Positions 10,434 through 50,231 are shown, numbered from the stretch's first letter. The stretch is DNA of 64,000 nt from Diadema setosum (GCF_964275005.1 NC_092693.1:20885706-20949705); one strand, 5' to 3'. Notes: generated from the letters alone by a model not told the origin. Made by a program: numbers and translations.

Positions 10434-11048
10434 TTTGGAATTTTCAAGGGTGGAACATCATCACCATGGCAACACAGCTTGGGCTCTTAAAATGTCCTCA
10501 TGGATGCAGGATGGTGATCTTCTTCTCCAGTGTCTGCTTAGGAAACAGATAGTCCCTCATGATGAGGTCCAGTTCTTCCAGGGCCAGCTACGTGTGGAGG
10601 AGGAGAACCTCGTCGGTCGTCATTTTCAAGGGTGGGGCATCATCACCATGGCAACATCATCTTGGGCTCTTTGAGATGTCCTCATGGATGCAGGATGGTG
10701 ATCTTCTTCTTCAGAGTCCGCATGGGAAACAAACAGTCCCTCAGGATGATGTTCAGTTTCTCCAGAGCCTGCTGTGTGTGGAGGAAGAGAACCTTGCCGT
10801 CCGTCATTTTTAAGGCTGGGGCATCGTCACCATGGCAACATCATCTTGTGCTCTTTGAGATGTCCTCATGGATGCAGGATGGTGATCTTCTTCTCCACAG
10901 TCTGCTTGGGAAACAGAAAGTCCCTCATGGTGAGGTTCAGTTTCTCCAGAGCCTGCTGTGTGTGGAGGAAGAGAACCTCGTCGTCTGTCATTTTTAAGGC
11001 TGGGGCATCGTCACCATGGTGACACAGCTTGGGCTCTTTGAGATGTCC
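10434..11048 (-). repeat. Tandem ~184-bp copies of the TANGO6 terminal exon
   Basis: Just downstream (in the minus sense) of the TANGO6 stop, the end of the last exon plus ~50 bp of 3' flank is repeated. The exon-end motif tcctcatggatgcaggatgg recurs near 10497, 10679, 10864 and 11048. Read on the minus strand, the two middle copies keep an open frame from an ATG (MTDDEVLFLHTQQALEKLN..., ending KKITILHP and stop). The most distal copy has a CAG-to-TAG stop. A short AATGACAG or similar precedes each open segment and could serve as an acceptor. Confidence 0.9.
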
Positions 11049-39399
<28,351 letters not shown>

Positions 39400-39620
39400 T
39401 CTTCTATCGTCACCGGTCGGCGGCACCACATCGGTTCGACCGCGCCGCGCCGGGCCGGCGTGGCCGGCCGGACTGGTGCAAAACCTAGTCGGCTCAATGA
39501 GGGTCGTACACTTCACCTGCCGAGTCGAGCGCGAGTCATGTCAGCTCTCTCCTCACACGCAACCACTCTTGAAGCATCCATAAAATGACGGCAGTGAACT
39601 GTCCTTTTCTTGATTATTTG
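39400..39620 (-). promoter_or_regulatory. TANGO6: GC/CpG-rich 5' UTR and probable promoter of TANGO6
   Basis: A local GC- and CpG-rich patch (around 39415-39490, with many GCCGG/GCGCC words) sits immediately upstream of the start codon in otherwise AT-rich DNA, as expected for a housekeeping promoter. No TATA box was identified at a convincing position. Confidence 0.45.
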
Positions 39621-40149
39621 CAAAGTTAATTGTTTTACCCGAGGTACAAAGATGCACGCAATAGGTCTAGAAAACAATTTAACTGAAATATTAGTTTCTC
39701 TGTGTATAAATGCCCTTCTGCACTTACCAAAGGCTTTAGGGTATGAAATCCAAATATAGGCCTACATGTGGATTGAGTGAATGCAGGAATATTGTGGACC
39801 GCATCAGTTTAAGTTTGAGGTAAATTGGACAATCCTTTTTAAAGTTAGGAATTTTTACAGTTTTGGTGCAGCCATCGTTTGATGAGAAGACTACTGCAGC
39901 TTGTGACGTCATGTATGAAGAACGATGTAAAGAAAGAAAATTAAATATAGGCCCTGGTAATTATTTTCATTTTTCTAGCACGATGAAAGAGCGTTTGACT
40001 TACCTCTTTCAGAAAGCGGCGAAATGATTTTACCCTTAACATTTTATGTCGGTAACAAGTTGAGGAAATGTATTGCCCTACTTTTCATAAAAAGTTTTTG
40101 TTGAATTTTCTTTTAATTTTCTATATATCAAGAAATATGCAAATAGTAA
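39621..40149. other. Intergenic DNA, no feature seen
   Basis: AT-rich and upstream of TANGO6. No exon or repeat was recognised. Confidence 0.4.
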
Positions 40150-40305
40150 AAACTATTCAAGAGTGATAAAGCATCAGGTTTAGACGAGTTTAATGTCATT
40201 AAATGCGTCATTGATGAAATCAGTTAACCACTTTATTTTGAATTTGTCAGTGAATAAAGGTGCTTTTCCCCCGAGAAACTGAAAATTGCCAGTCACCCCA
40301 ATCTT

Positions 40306-40465
40306 AGCCTTTTGTCAAGGCCCTCTCGCTGTAATGGATCCTTAATGGGCGAGCGAAGAGAGCCCAGCCGAGCGCGAGTGTCCGCGACAGCGCGAGGTCC
40401 TCGCGCAACCCCACTCAGCTGGGCTCTCTTCACCATCCACAGCGAGAGGGCCTTGACAAAAGGCT
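40306..40465. mobile_element. MULE-type foldback MITE with perfect 11-bp target duplication
   Basis: Terminal inverted repeats agccttttgtcaaggccctc and the complement ending caaaaggct bound 160 bp. The direct repeat accccaatctt is perfect on both sides (40295-40305, 40466-40476). The TSD falls in the LINE codons for TPIF, so the MITE inserted after the LINE. A 9-11-bp TSD suggests a Mutator-like origin. Confidence 0.88.
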
Positions 40466-41544
40466 ACCCCAATCTTTAAAATGGGTGACGAAAGCGAAAT
40501 AATTAATTATACCGCCCATTTCGGTTCCTTCATGTTTGTCTAAGATACTTGAACGGATTTGGCCTATTCATAAACAGTTGATAACATTATAGATAAGAAT
40601 GATTGAGTAGGAATCAGTTTGGATTTCATAATAAGTATAGTGGATATAGGGGTCTATAATACTCAACCTCGATGGCCCTAATTGACATGTAATAAAAGAT
40701 TGTGGAGACATTTAAAGATAACTCCTTTATGATTGCATTTTCATATATTCATCAAAGGCTTTTAATACTAATTACAGTATTATTCATCAAAATTAAGACA
40801 CTACAATGATATTCGTGGAATTGCTTGTGATTGCATCGTTCATTAGTTATCTTTCAAATCGCTGGCATGTACTAAATTTAAATTATCTGTTTCAAATTGA
40901 CAAGTTTCCTATGGTGTTACTTGGGGCTCCTTGCTTCATTGTATACACCGACATTGAGAATTCATCGCCTATTTCTTTTCTTCTCTATGGAGACGATACT
41001 AATCGCAAGTAGATTCCGTGATTTTTAAAAGAGCACTTGAAATTAATTTGAATTGTGTAAGAATACCTATGGTTGAGTACACCAAGTTCCTGGAGGTTTA
41101 TGTAGGCTCAAAGTTGAGTTGGAAGCCTTCCAACAACATTTATAAGAGAAGTTGAGAAAAGGCCATCAAAAAGCATTACAAGGTATTAGACTCCGGTAAC
41201 ATTTTGTGTAAAATGTCTTGCGAATGTTCCTACACTCATCCTCCCCTTATTCTCTGAATACTGCAATTTGGCATAGCAAACACATGCCAGTCGCATCTTA
41301 AAAAAACAATTTGTCTTCAAAATGAAATTGTTAATGGTTGGTGCATCCCCTAGAAGAAATGCTGAACAATGCAATCATAAAATGGGGCTGATGGCAATTC
41401 ATGATATACTGCTTTTTCAACAAGGTGTTTTTGTGTACAAAACGATGAACAACACCATACCATCCTGTTTTAGAGACATTTTCCCTCTCAACAAGAGTTA
41501 TATTATTCAAATTCATGAAATTCTTCCGTCGAGATGTTTTTCAT

Positions 41545-41821
41545 TGCAACTTATTGACAAATTACCCTACATCGACGTAAATAAGCACTGAATTGATCAG
41601 TATTTTAGTAGTAATCATGATTTTAAAAAAAAAGAAAAGAAAAGCGAAAGCTCGGTGGTCTAGTGGAGATGACGCCTGTCCGGTGATCAGGAGGTCGTAG
41701 GTTCGAATCCCGCTCGAGTATGTACGCCCATGCTTTTTTATCATCACATGGTTACTACTAAAACACTGATAAATTCAGTGCTTATTTACGTCGATGTAGG
41801 GCAATTTGTAAATCAGTTGCA
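41545..41821. repeat. Palindrome in the LINE with a tRNA-like sequence in its loop
   Basis: The left arm (41545-41622) and right arm (41740-41821) are reverse complements (tacatcgacgtaaataagca against tgcttatttacgtcgatgta). The left arm is LINE coding sequence, so the right arm is an inverted duplicate of it. The loop holds the tRNA-like element. Confidence 0.85.
41650..41720 (+). mobile_element. tRNA-like head of a SINE (or tRNA pseudogene)
   Basis: It contains ggtggtctagtggagatgac (box A region), an anticodon-arm-like cctgtccggtgatcagg, and ggttcgaatcccgc (box B). The acceptor ends pair only weakly (gctcg with cgagt), and the anticodon loop lacks the usual T33, so a working tRNA is unlikely. 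It resembles the tRNA-derived head of a SINE. Confidence 0.6.
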
Positions 41822-42089
41822 AAGAGTTATATTAATTACAGCACACGATTTTCGGCTCGTCTATATATCTTGCAAGTCATAGAACAATGTCTGTATACCA
41901 GTATAATATTCGTTTTACTGGACCAAAACTGTGAAACTCATTACCACTGCATGTTGCCAGTGTCTCATCTATGAATGCATTTAAAAGCAAATTTAAGAAA
42001 TACCTGTTATCAATGCAATGTAAACAGTAAGATTCACCAGAATTGTAGATCAGGGATAGATAAACAAACATACATGCACACTATACTAG

Positions 42090-42090
42090 T

Positions 42091-42122
<32 letters not shown>

Positions 42123-42280
42123 GTCTGTGAACATGTACCTTGCTTATTTGTTCTTCTTTTTCAATTCCCAGGTTTTTTTTTTTGTTCTTTTTTATTTTTA
42201 TTTTTTTTTTGGGGGGGGGGGGTCTGTGCACATGTACCTCTCCTGTTTTTTTTTTTCTTCTTATTCAATTCCTCTTTTGT
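42090..42280. repeat. Two tandem ~105-bp units with T and G runs
   Basis: The pattern T-run, G-run, gggtctgtg, acatgtacct, ttcttctt, attc occurs at about 42091-42170 and 42196-42275. The first copy is followed directly by the second. It lies in the 3' untranslated part of the LINE. Confidence 0.75.
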
Positions 42281-42490
42281 GTATGTGTGTGTGTGCTTGT
42301 AAGTAATTCTTGTATCAATTTTATTCACACTGTTATATCAGGGCATCCCATCCCTACTGTTTGTGTAACTTCTCGGGAAATGCCCTCCTTATCAGATCTC
42401 TGCACAGCTGTCATGATACATGTAACTGCATCCCTGTAGGAATATTTGCAACCTGATTTGAATAAATGCATCTGAATTGAATTTAATTGA

Positions 42491-43060
42491 TATCGTTCTT
42501 CATCACGTGGCGTCACACTGTAGTAGTCTTCTCACCCAGCGATGCCTGCACCGAAACTTTAAAACTTTTGTACAGATTGTCAGATTTTCCCTCGGATCCC
42601 GTTTCCTCAAACGTTCACTGACAACCGATTGACGGTGTTCTCCTACTGGTACTCGCCTATATATGGGTTACACAACTCATTGTATGATGTCGGTGGTTGA
42701 AGACAAATAGTGACAAAAAGGGTTCACGTCTTAGAAACATAACAATCTTGTCTGGTTTGATGCCTGTATACAGTACGTGCATGTTGCGCTACTACGACCA
42801 AAACAAAACAAAACAAACAAACAAACAAACAAACAAACTGGAAAAAAAAAAGGAGCCAGCAAACAGCCAGAATGTCCATGCAGTCTACATTCTGCTTAGG
42901 AACCATCGGTGTTTTTTTTTTTTTTTTTTTTTTTCAGGTTTGAAGTTTACTGAAGACAGAAGGGAATCCCCCAATCATGCCAAACGAAAAGTCGTGCGAA
43001 ATCGGTTAAGGTCAAACCGGCAGACAGATGGCAGTGAAGCTGGGAATGCATGAAGTGTCA
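42491..43060. other. Intergenic DNA with (AAAC)n and T-run
   Basis: Contains an (AAAC)n tract (42801-42838) and a T-run (42912-42934). No gene was recognised. Confidence 0.5.
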
Positions 43061-43178
43061 GGTATATAATATATACCTTGGGACGCCAAGCTCTTCGAAA
43101 ACGCACCGTCTTCACCACTTCCTGATATTATCAGGAAGTGGTGAAGACGGTGCGTTTTCGAAGAGCTTGGCGTCCCAA
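43061..43178. repeat. Perfect 101-bp palindrome with an adjacent 17-bp palindrome
   Basis: Arms 43078-43127 and 43129-43178 (50 nt each, starting ttgggacgccaagctcttcg and ending in its complement) match without a mismatch around a single central base. Directly to the left, 43061-43077 (ggtatata-a-tatatacc) is an independent 8-1-8 palindrome. RNA from either strand would form a 50-bp perfect hairpin. No transposon termini or target duplication were seen. Confidence 0.95.
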
Positions 43179-46100
43179 GCACAATGCCGAGTTAGTGAAA
43201 CTTGTTTGGTCGTTGAGATGTTTGTCCTCTCCGGTTTGACATGTTTACATACTGTCTGTCCATAGAAAGGGAATTTCCCACCGTAAAGCATAACCAATAA
43301 GATAAAAAATGACAGCTCAGTCAATCTTTGACTTACGGAAATTTGGATAGGAGTGGAATGTCTTATATACTTCCTTTTCATGTGTGTGTGTGTGGGGGGG
43401 GGGGGTCGACGAATGAGAAGGACTTTCAGCTTTGAATTATCCATTTTATCAGGTCAAGAATATGTAGGTCCTATTTTATACTTTATCGTCAAAAAACAGG
43501 GGACAGCTCGGGCGAAACTCGCATTAGAATATTTACCAAGCGTCACTAAAAATTCATATGATTGTCAGTGTAATAGTCTAACTTGACATCTAAAAATATT
43601 GGCATCTTGAGATAACAATTACATTCAGACGTCTGTGTGCGTCTCATCCGCAGTTTCCTAGTCTGAACACTCAGTACCATATTCAGCAAACGTTGTATGC
43701 TTCATCTGGATTAATTCTTGAAGAAAGTAACTCCTCCTACAATAATTCTGTGCTGATTGAAGTATACTAACATGCAGGCCTGCTAACGTATACCATTGAC
43801 ACATTTCACGCTGTCTTAATATCCAGTTCGTTTGTCCCTTTTGCAACACTGAAAATGGAATTCGTTTCATAAGCTGCTGGTATAGGATCTATATTGTATA
43901 GAGGTAAGTAATTCAGACTTTTCCTTAGAATAATGAAATTGGAAACTTCTTCCTGACGTAGGGGGAATAAATATAGTGTACTATAATATTAGAATTCCGG
44001 TAAATTCATTTGGACCCCGAAAACACCCAATCGTTATGTTCAGTAGAAAAAGGGAGCGTAATTTCGAGTGACATTAGGTTAAATCTTCACTTCTTTCTTT
44101 CTTTTTTAACCTCTCTTGTGTATTACCACAAGATTACATACACGATGTTGGGAGACATTAGTCTTTAATCGTGCAAAATTTCATGATAAATATTTGCAAA
44201 AGGGCTTCATACCTTTGGAGTAAATAAAACTTTCAAAGAAATTAGGTAGACCTTTATATCCCACCTCCCAGTCACGTGGCAGTCACGTGACTATAAGTCG
44301 CTCTGTGGATTACTCGAGATGACAATGATGAGATAAGCAGACATGTCATTGCTCAATTCTCCCTAATCACACATGGCCAATATCAAGCAATATCACCTCG
44401 CGTCTCTGTCCAATCGCTGTAAAATTTCGATTGATTTTGATGATTATGCTTCGTTTTAGAGATGAAGATTAAATTATCAATAGCAGTCTGACGGTACATT
44501 TTCATTGACATATGATTATACGTGTCACTTCGAAGATAACCATGAGATTACATTGTGTGTAATTCCTATAATTATGGGTATAAGCAAAACAAAACAAAAC
44601 AGAAGCACTGTACTTCAATTCACCGCAAGTCACAGCAAGGAGATGGGATAGGGAAGTACTCCCACAACTCCCTTCTCCTGCTTCCCTCATCATGTACCTT
44701 TTCACCATTTGATTCTCTCATCTGCAACATTCCTTCCATGAATGCGCTTTCACCCTCCTTCACCGTCCCCCCCCCCCCTCGTGTCACTTTCCTTTTGTAA
44801 ATTTCAACGTAAAAGGTGCCTATAGCCTAGACAATTTTCGTCACACAATTCTTCATCACCAGCAAACCCGTTGCACTGCATGATCCACATCCCTTGCGTC
44901 TCCCATATCCATTGATGGCGATCGATTATTTTGCACAATCCGTCAGTGCTACTCTGAGATGCCTGTTTTCTTAGAAGGTTGTAAAAGGAGCAACGTTAAT
45001 ACAGGCCAAGTCCAAAGTCACCCCCCCCCCCCCCCCAATTGTTTCTAACACCCCCGGACAATGCCCCCCGCGGCCTTTGTCATACGAGACAAGCTTTGCC
45101 CCGGGTCGTGATCGCGGGAAGCACTGTTTGGCATCCGTTCAATCGTGTTATGTGTCGAGAGTTGAAGTACAAATACCGATGAACGATAACACAGACGCCC
45201 GATTAACATACAATGCTCATTTAGTTCCTGTCCACTGGCCCAAGTGCAAATTAGGCCCATTGTGTTTTTCAACCATCGGTATCGCAGCTGGTCCACTCAT
45301 ACGGTGGCGTTTTGTCAGTGAGTCAGCTTACCTGTGAAGTACAGAGCGCGTTTGTAGAAAGCTCCAAGTCTGAAATCAATCCAGATGAATCGGGTAAGTT
45401 TTTCTCCTTACTTTCTACCTTTTGAACATCTCCCTTCTCAGTGTTACCATTACTTTTTATAAAACAACACTACAACACCAACGGTTGGCTTGGATAAGCG
45501 ATATCATACTTGATTTTATTATCTTCGTACGGATAGTTCGTTGTTCATATACAAGTCAGGCGTTCTATGCTCAAAAGACCTAACAATATCATACTGCGTG
45601 CAACATCTTTGCATAATGTTTGTGATGTATTTTTGCCTTACACCGCCGTTGTCTATGTGTTTTTGTTTTTTTTTTGAATGGTCTAGACTGCCCGAACCCT
45701 GACCTTCATTGGTCAACGCATGATGCCGAATCATCATGATGTCGCATGGTAGTATCATATAAGCTACAAATGTATACATTTATTCTCGTAATAGTGTGCC
45801 AAATTGTCCTTCATCGGGGGGCCAATGAAGTATCCCACATCTTTAATCGACTAAAGAATACGTAGGTCAAAGTTGGTATAGTCCCTCGACAAAACGTTGC
45901 GCAATTTATGATTTGTTCAAAAAGCACGTCAGCTGACCTCCAAATGCTCAGTGAAGGAGAATATTAACAATTTTATTGCATCAATAAATCTCATCCTGGC
46001 ATCTGATTTAATTGTAAGACGAGGTACAAAGGGCAACCAAATGATCAGCGATACGAGTAAACGTGATTGTTTAGCAATCTTTAAACTTTAAATCGCAGAT

Positions 46101-46890
46101 AACTACACAAGAGCTGGCAGATAAGATATCAATGCGTCAAATGGACGATTTTTTTTTTCTTGCCATCATTCAAAATGTAGGCTGTTATGCGCTCATTCGA
46201 CGCAGTTAATACAGTAAGCAACATAAAGACGTGAGCGTATTTGATTGCACTGGGTTCCTTTGAACTCTGCCGAAGTTTACTTCGGCTAATGGTAAGGTAT
46301 TGTTCCAACAAACAAACGTTCGATGACATTCTCATCAAACAGTATCACTATTTTGCCTACTCCCATAACGAATAAATAAGCTAGCATATTTCACACTATA
46401 TGGTTCTCGATCATGACGTTTATTATCATGGCCGGAATTAATATACGTTGCTGCACCTTTTTTCTTTCTTTTTTTTTTTTTTTGTTCATTGAGAGATTGC
46501 AAACGGACATGTTCAAAATACCAAGCTGCAATGACTGTATATGTTTTGATGCTAGGATGTTATATTTGTTTGACTTCGAGCTGATATTGTTGTTTTATCT
46601 GATTGTTTTGCTGGATATCGTTAATCTTATGTTGGGGTTGTTTTGTAGCTCCACAGTAAATAATATTGCAATCACTGAAACTGCATAATAAAGAATGATT
46701 CCGAATACCGGAACTAGCTAGAACAGGGACCCGGGAAGCTATATCATGCTCGTCCTTTCCCTGACTTCCTCTTACACAGCACTTGTAATGCTTGTCTTAT
46801 ACTAAGTTGTAACCCTGGTTCTAACATTGAGCTGTAGTTACAGCCTCAAGGCTATAGCTCCGTGCTCGCTCTAAGTTCAAGGAACACTTA
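43179..46890. other. Intergenic DNA, no gene recognised
   Basis: Mixed composition with G/C-runs near 43395, 44767 and 45021, (AAAAC)n near 44587 and a T-run near 46470. Open frames here carry no recognised domain. Regulatory sequence cannot be excluded. Confidence 0.4.
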
Positions 46891-47408
46891 AGGGGGTATC
46901 TCACCGGGCTTGAAACTAGTTCGTGACTATAGTTCGCGACTCCAGATTTTGCTAGCTGCAGAGACGTCTCTTGAAAATTATAGAGTCTCCGGGGAGTCGC
47001 AAGAAATTTAAACATGTTCGATTTTTCGCGAAGTCTCCGCGACGTCTCCGAGACGTCTCCATCAGTTGCGGAGACGTCGCGGAGACTAATTATATCCGCG
47101 ATTACTGAGACGTCTCCGCGATGTCTCCCAGACGTCTCAGAGACGTCGCCGAGACCTGCTGGAGACCAGAAAAACTGGTGACAGGTCGCGAAGACGTCTC
47201 CGCGACTCTATTTGACGCTGTTTTACCTACTTTAGATCCTGCAACGGCTCCATCATATTTGAATTTTTTTAACACTTGCCATAACTCGTCTCAGAGACGT
47301 CTCCTTGGTGAGACCGCAAGCCATTTTTATGTTGGAGACGTCTCCGCGATTGTTGCGACTGATAAGTTGGAGATGTCGCGGAGACGTCTCCGTTGGTGAG
47401 ATACAGCC
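46891..47408. mobile_element. Harbinger-like MITE rich in GAGACGTCTC units
   Basis: Ends agggggtatctcacc and ggtgagatacagcc are inverted repeats flanked by TTA (46888-46890, 47409-47411), a 3-bp duplication typical of PIF/Harbinger. The ~520-bp interior is packed with overlapping self-complementary units (gagacgtctc, gtcgcggagac, cgcgacgtctcc) in both directions, so it folds extensively. An open frame through it has no domain and reflects the unit periodicity. A diverged relative lies at 18968-19447. Confidence 0.72.
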
Positions 47409-47672
47409 TTAGAGATTATAGTTCAGTCGGCTACATATTCTGCACCAAGTGCAAAAGCCCAGTGGTTTAACTAGTTTCGATGGATTGCGCACAGCAATGT
47501 GGTCTGTGTGAGGTCAACAATAAGCAGTGCTCATCTTTTGACCCTAACCTTACAATTTCAGTCTATACTTACGTAGTTAATCACTCTTTTATCTTTGACA
47601 CTTGCTAAGCGCATCTCGCAGTATTGAAAGAGAGGACCTAACAAAAGATCATTCTACGTTGGGCACTGCAGA

Positions 47673-47721
47673 CCTTGATACCATGGATCATGGAGGTACT
47701 ACCTCCATGCATGGATCAAGG
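47673..47721. repeat. Small near-perfect palindrome
   Basis: ccttgat...catggaggta, a central c, then tacctccatg...atcaagg. The arms differ by a short gap. The ggaggtact/tacctcc core resembles the palindromes at 3243 and 4559. Confidence 0.8.
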
Positions 47722-49811
47722 ATAAGTAAACAGTAGTGCTCATGTTGTTATCGCGCCCTTGTGAACGGCATTCAGTCAGATCAAGTACTGCACTGCTGGA
47801 GTAACAAAGTCTTGAGTGGGCTCGTCTCATGAATTTCGCGAGCATAGTGGCACTGATATCTCGTTTTCCATGAAAATGATTCTTTCAGTTATGCTACTCT
47901 AAACCTGTGCCAAGGCTAGCGCTGAAGAACACATCAATATGTCCAAAGGACAAGAAGACTCACTCTAACGCATAATTTCACGAGATAAGTATATGTATCG
48001 ATATTACCATTCTGCACATTGCACACAGCCCAGATGTTTGCTTTAACTTAGCGTTTTTATACAGTTTTATGTAAATTTGTGATAACATCGGCGTTATGAT
48101 AGTCCCAAATAATTACGAGCATTGGTCTAGCCCCTCTCGTGTATTGGAGTGGCCTATTCTAGGCAGGTGGACAGCCAATCACGGTCCCCTCCTTTCTGAG
48201 AAGCCTGCTCAAGGTACCGAAGATACGATCGTCGATTGGGCAACTCGAACTGGGGCTAGTGAGGGAGACTTATTTGATATTATGAATTATTTTTTGAATT
48301 ATTTCCAATAAATGAAAATAATGTAGGCTAAAATTAGAAACTTAAAGTAATTTTATAAGTAAAGATTTGGCGTAAATATTCTTAGGGGAATGATATAAAT
48401 GATACAAATAAATTCAAATAATAACAATAACAACAACAGCAATCACCCAACATAATTCTATAAGGAATCATACAACATTTTGCTTCTCAGCTTGTATGTG
48501 CTGCTGGGTGTTCTTACCAGACGAATTTTACGGAAGCGAAACAAGTCATTCGTGACATTATCTAAAAGCATTGCAGTTTACAGGTATAGACCACGCACTC
48601 AAATTCTTATGATACTTGACACTTTATTAATTTGTCAATGTTTCACTAATCGATCGCTTATTCCGATCTTACTGCTTATTTTCATACTATTTTTTCTTCT
48701 AATGGGAAGTTTTCTCTTTCATCGGTAAAATAAACATTACACAGCCAGGAGAATGAACATTCAAAACCTGGTATAGTTCTTTTTTTTCCGACATCTTACC
48801 TGATCCACTCTCGAACTCCCCAACTTCCGTAAGTTCCTCAGTTCTTGATTCTTTGATGCAGTCAAAATTCCGGTATATAAGCTGTTCTTACTTCACCTGG
48901 GCTCATAATATACTTTTATGAGAAAATTCCCCGTTTGTCGATAGATAATACACATTCAAAGGTAAAATAATTATTTCAAGCTGGGATCCAACCCTCTTTT
49001 TTATTCGAGTTCCCCATTTGTCACCAATTTAGACGACTCGTGCAGGCCGCCGCTGCTGCTGTATTGCCATTATAGTCCTCATAGAACCGTCGAAATTCTG
49101 TTGTGTTGCCCTAAGTCTTATGCCTCGGCAATTCCTCCTTTCGTCCACTTACCTGATGGCAAACACTCTTTCTCTTTTCTTTTGTTTTCAAAGTGACTTT
49201 CTCATTGCTGGTTCTTGACATAGGAAACTTTTGCAGATTTATAGTCTTGATCCTTCTGATTTTATATTCCTTTTTCTTGCGGATATTCTCCCCTATTATC
49301 AGGGAGTAGAAAATTCGAACCAGTGAGAGTGAACATGTAAAAACGAAGAGTTTCGTCACAAGCGAGTTGGGAAGTCTATTCCTGTCAATATGTGAGATAT
49401 TTGCGATTAAACCTGCTAAAAACAAAGAAAGTGAGAAGAAAATATGTGACATCTTTGATCATTATACATGTATAATTGCAAGAATGTTTTTGTTATGCAA
49501 CAACTGAGGTATCATCGGATAGTAATTTTGTTCTATTTGATGGTGGCCTTACTTTAAAATGTTCAAAATGGCGTTTAACCCGTTTTGCATGCGATCAAAC
49601 TCTTTAACCCTTTGTGTTCTTAGAGTGCCGACTGACACAAAAAAAAAAACCCATAGCACTGTACACACTGTCCAAAGCCCTTGGTACAGAAAGGGTTAAT
49701 GTAAGCCCAACTCCCCTTTCATTCGATGTCATAGCGTGCATGGGATTGTGTAGAACAGTATATACAAGTTCATTGAGAGGTGGCTGCTTTTAAGGACTGG
49801 TAGTTGACACC
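47722..49811. other. Intergenic DNA, no gene recognised
   Basis: AT-rich. A minus-strand frame at 49111-49452 (113 residues, hydrophobic start) has no recognisable domain and no splice or start support, so it is not called. Confidence 0.4.
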
Positions 49812-49990
49812 AGGGGGACGTTTCATCAACGAGTTCGTCGGAGGTTTTCACCGACGAATTTGCTATCAGCCAATCAGACGCAAGGATTTACACTGACAAC
49901 TGTTAAAAGCTAATGAAATCCTTGGTCTGATTGGCTGATAGCAAATTTGTCGGTGAAATCTCCGACGAACTCGTTGATGAAACGCCCCCC
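49812..49990. mobile_element. Foldback MITE (179 bp)
   Basis: Nearly the whole element is an inverted repeat. gacgtttcatcaacgagttc and ccaatcagac on the left match gaactcgttgatgaaacg and gtctgattgg on the right, with a ~45-bp loop. No clear target duplication was seen. A decayed relative lies near 63575-63665. Confidence 0.82.
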
Positions 49991-50136
49991 GATGTTCATT
50001 TATGGCGGCATTAGATCTGTGATAAAAACACCTTAAAGACAAAAATTTTGATATAGTGTCAGTCTAGAGCGTATCAGGGTACACACCTTAATTACCCCCG
50101 AGGGCAAGTATCCCCGGCTAAATACTGGTTAGCGAT

Positions 50137-50231
50137 AAGGTTAGAGTAAAGATTAGGGTTAGGGTTAGGTTCAGGGTTAGAGTTTGAGTTAGGGTTAGGA
50201 TTAGGTTCAGGATTAGGGTTAGGGGAAGGGG
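50137..50231. repeat. Degenerate telomere-like TTAGGG repeats
   Basis: Contains gattagggttagggttagg, then variants (ttcagggttag, gagttagggttagg, gattagggttagggg). It is an interstitial stretch of ~95 bp with TTAGGG and TTAGG variants. Confidence 0.8.

Larger units (their letters stand above)
40150..42490 (+). mobile_element. Decayed LINE (Jockey/CR1/L2-type) 3' half
   Basis: Fragments of a non-LTR reverse transcriptase can be followed in order on the + strand: DKASGLDEFNVIKC, then TPIFKMGDESEIINYRPIS-like, then DIENSSPISFLLYGDDTNRK (Y/FADD-type active-site region, here YGDD), then LEVYVGSKLSWK, then LFQQGVFVYKTMNNTIPSCF, and FKSKFKKYLLSMQCK after an interruption. Many stops and frame changes show it is long dead. 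The 3' tail ends near gaataaatgcatctgaattg, a LINE-like terminal repeat. Two later insertions interrupt it (40306-40465 and 41545-41821). Confidence 0.8.

Noticed and set aside
41650-41720. Functional tRNA gene
   Set aside because: The acceptor stem is weak and the anticodon loop lacks T33, so a SINE head or pseudogene is more likely.
47121-47399. Open frame of 92 residues (MSPRRLRDVAETCW...)
   Set aside because: It lies wholly inside the GAGACGTCTC-rich MITE and reflects the repeat period.
49111-49452. Minus-strand 113-residue frame with a hydrophobic start
   Set aside because: No domain, no splice or promoter support, and AT-rich composition like the surroundings; insufficient to call a gene.
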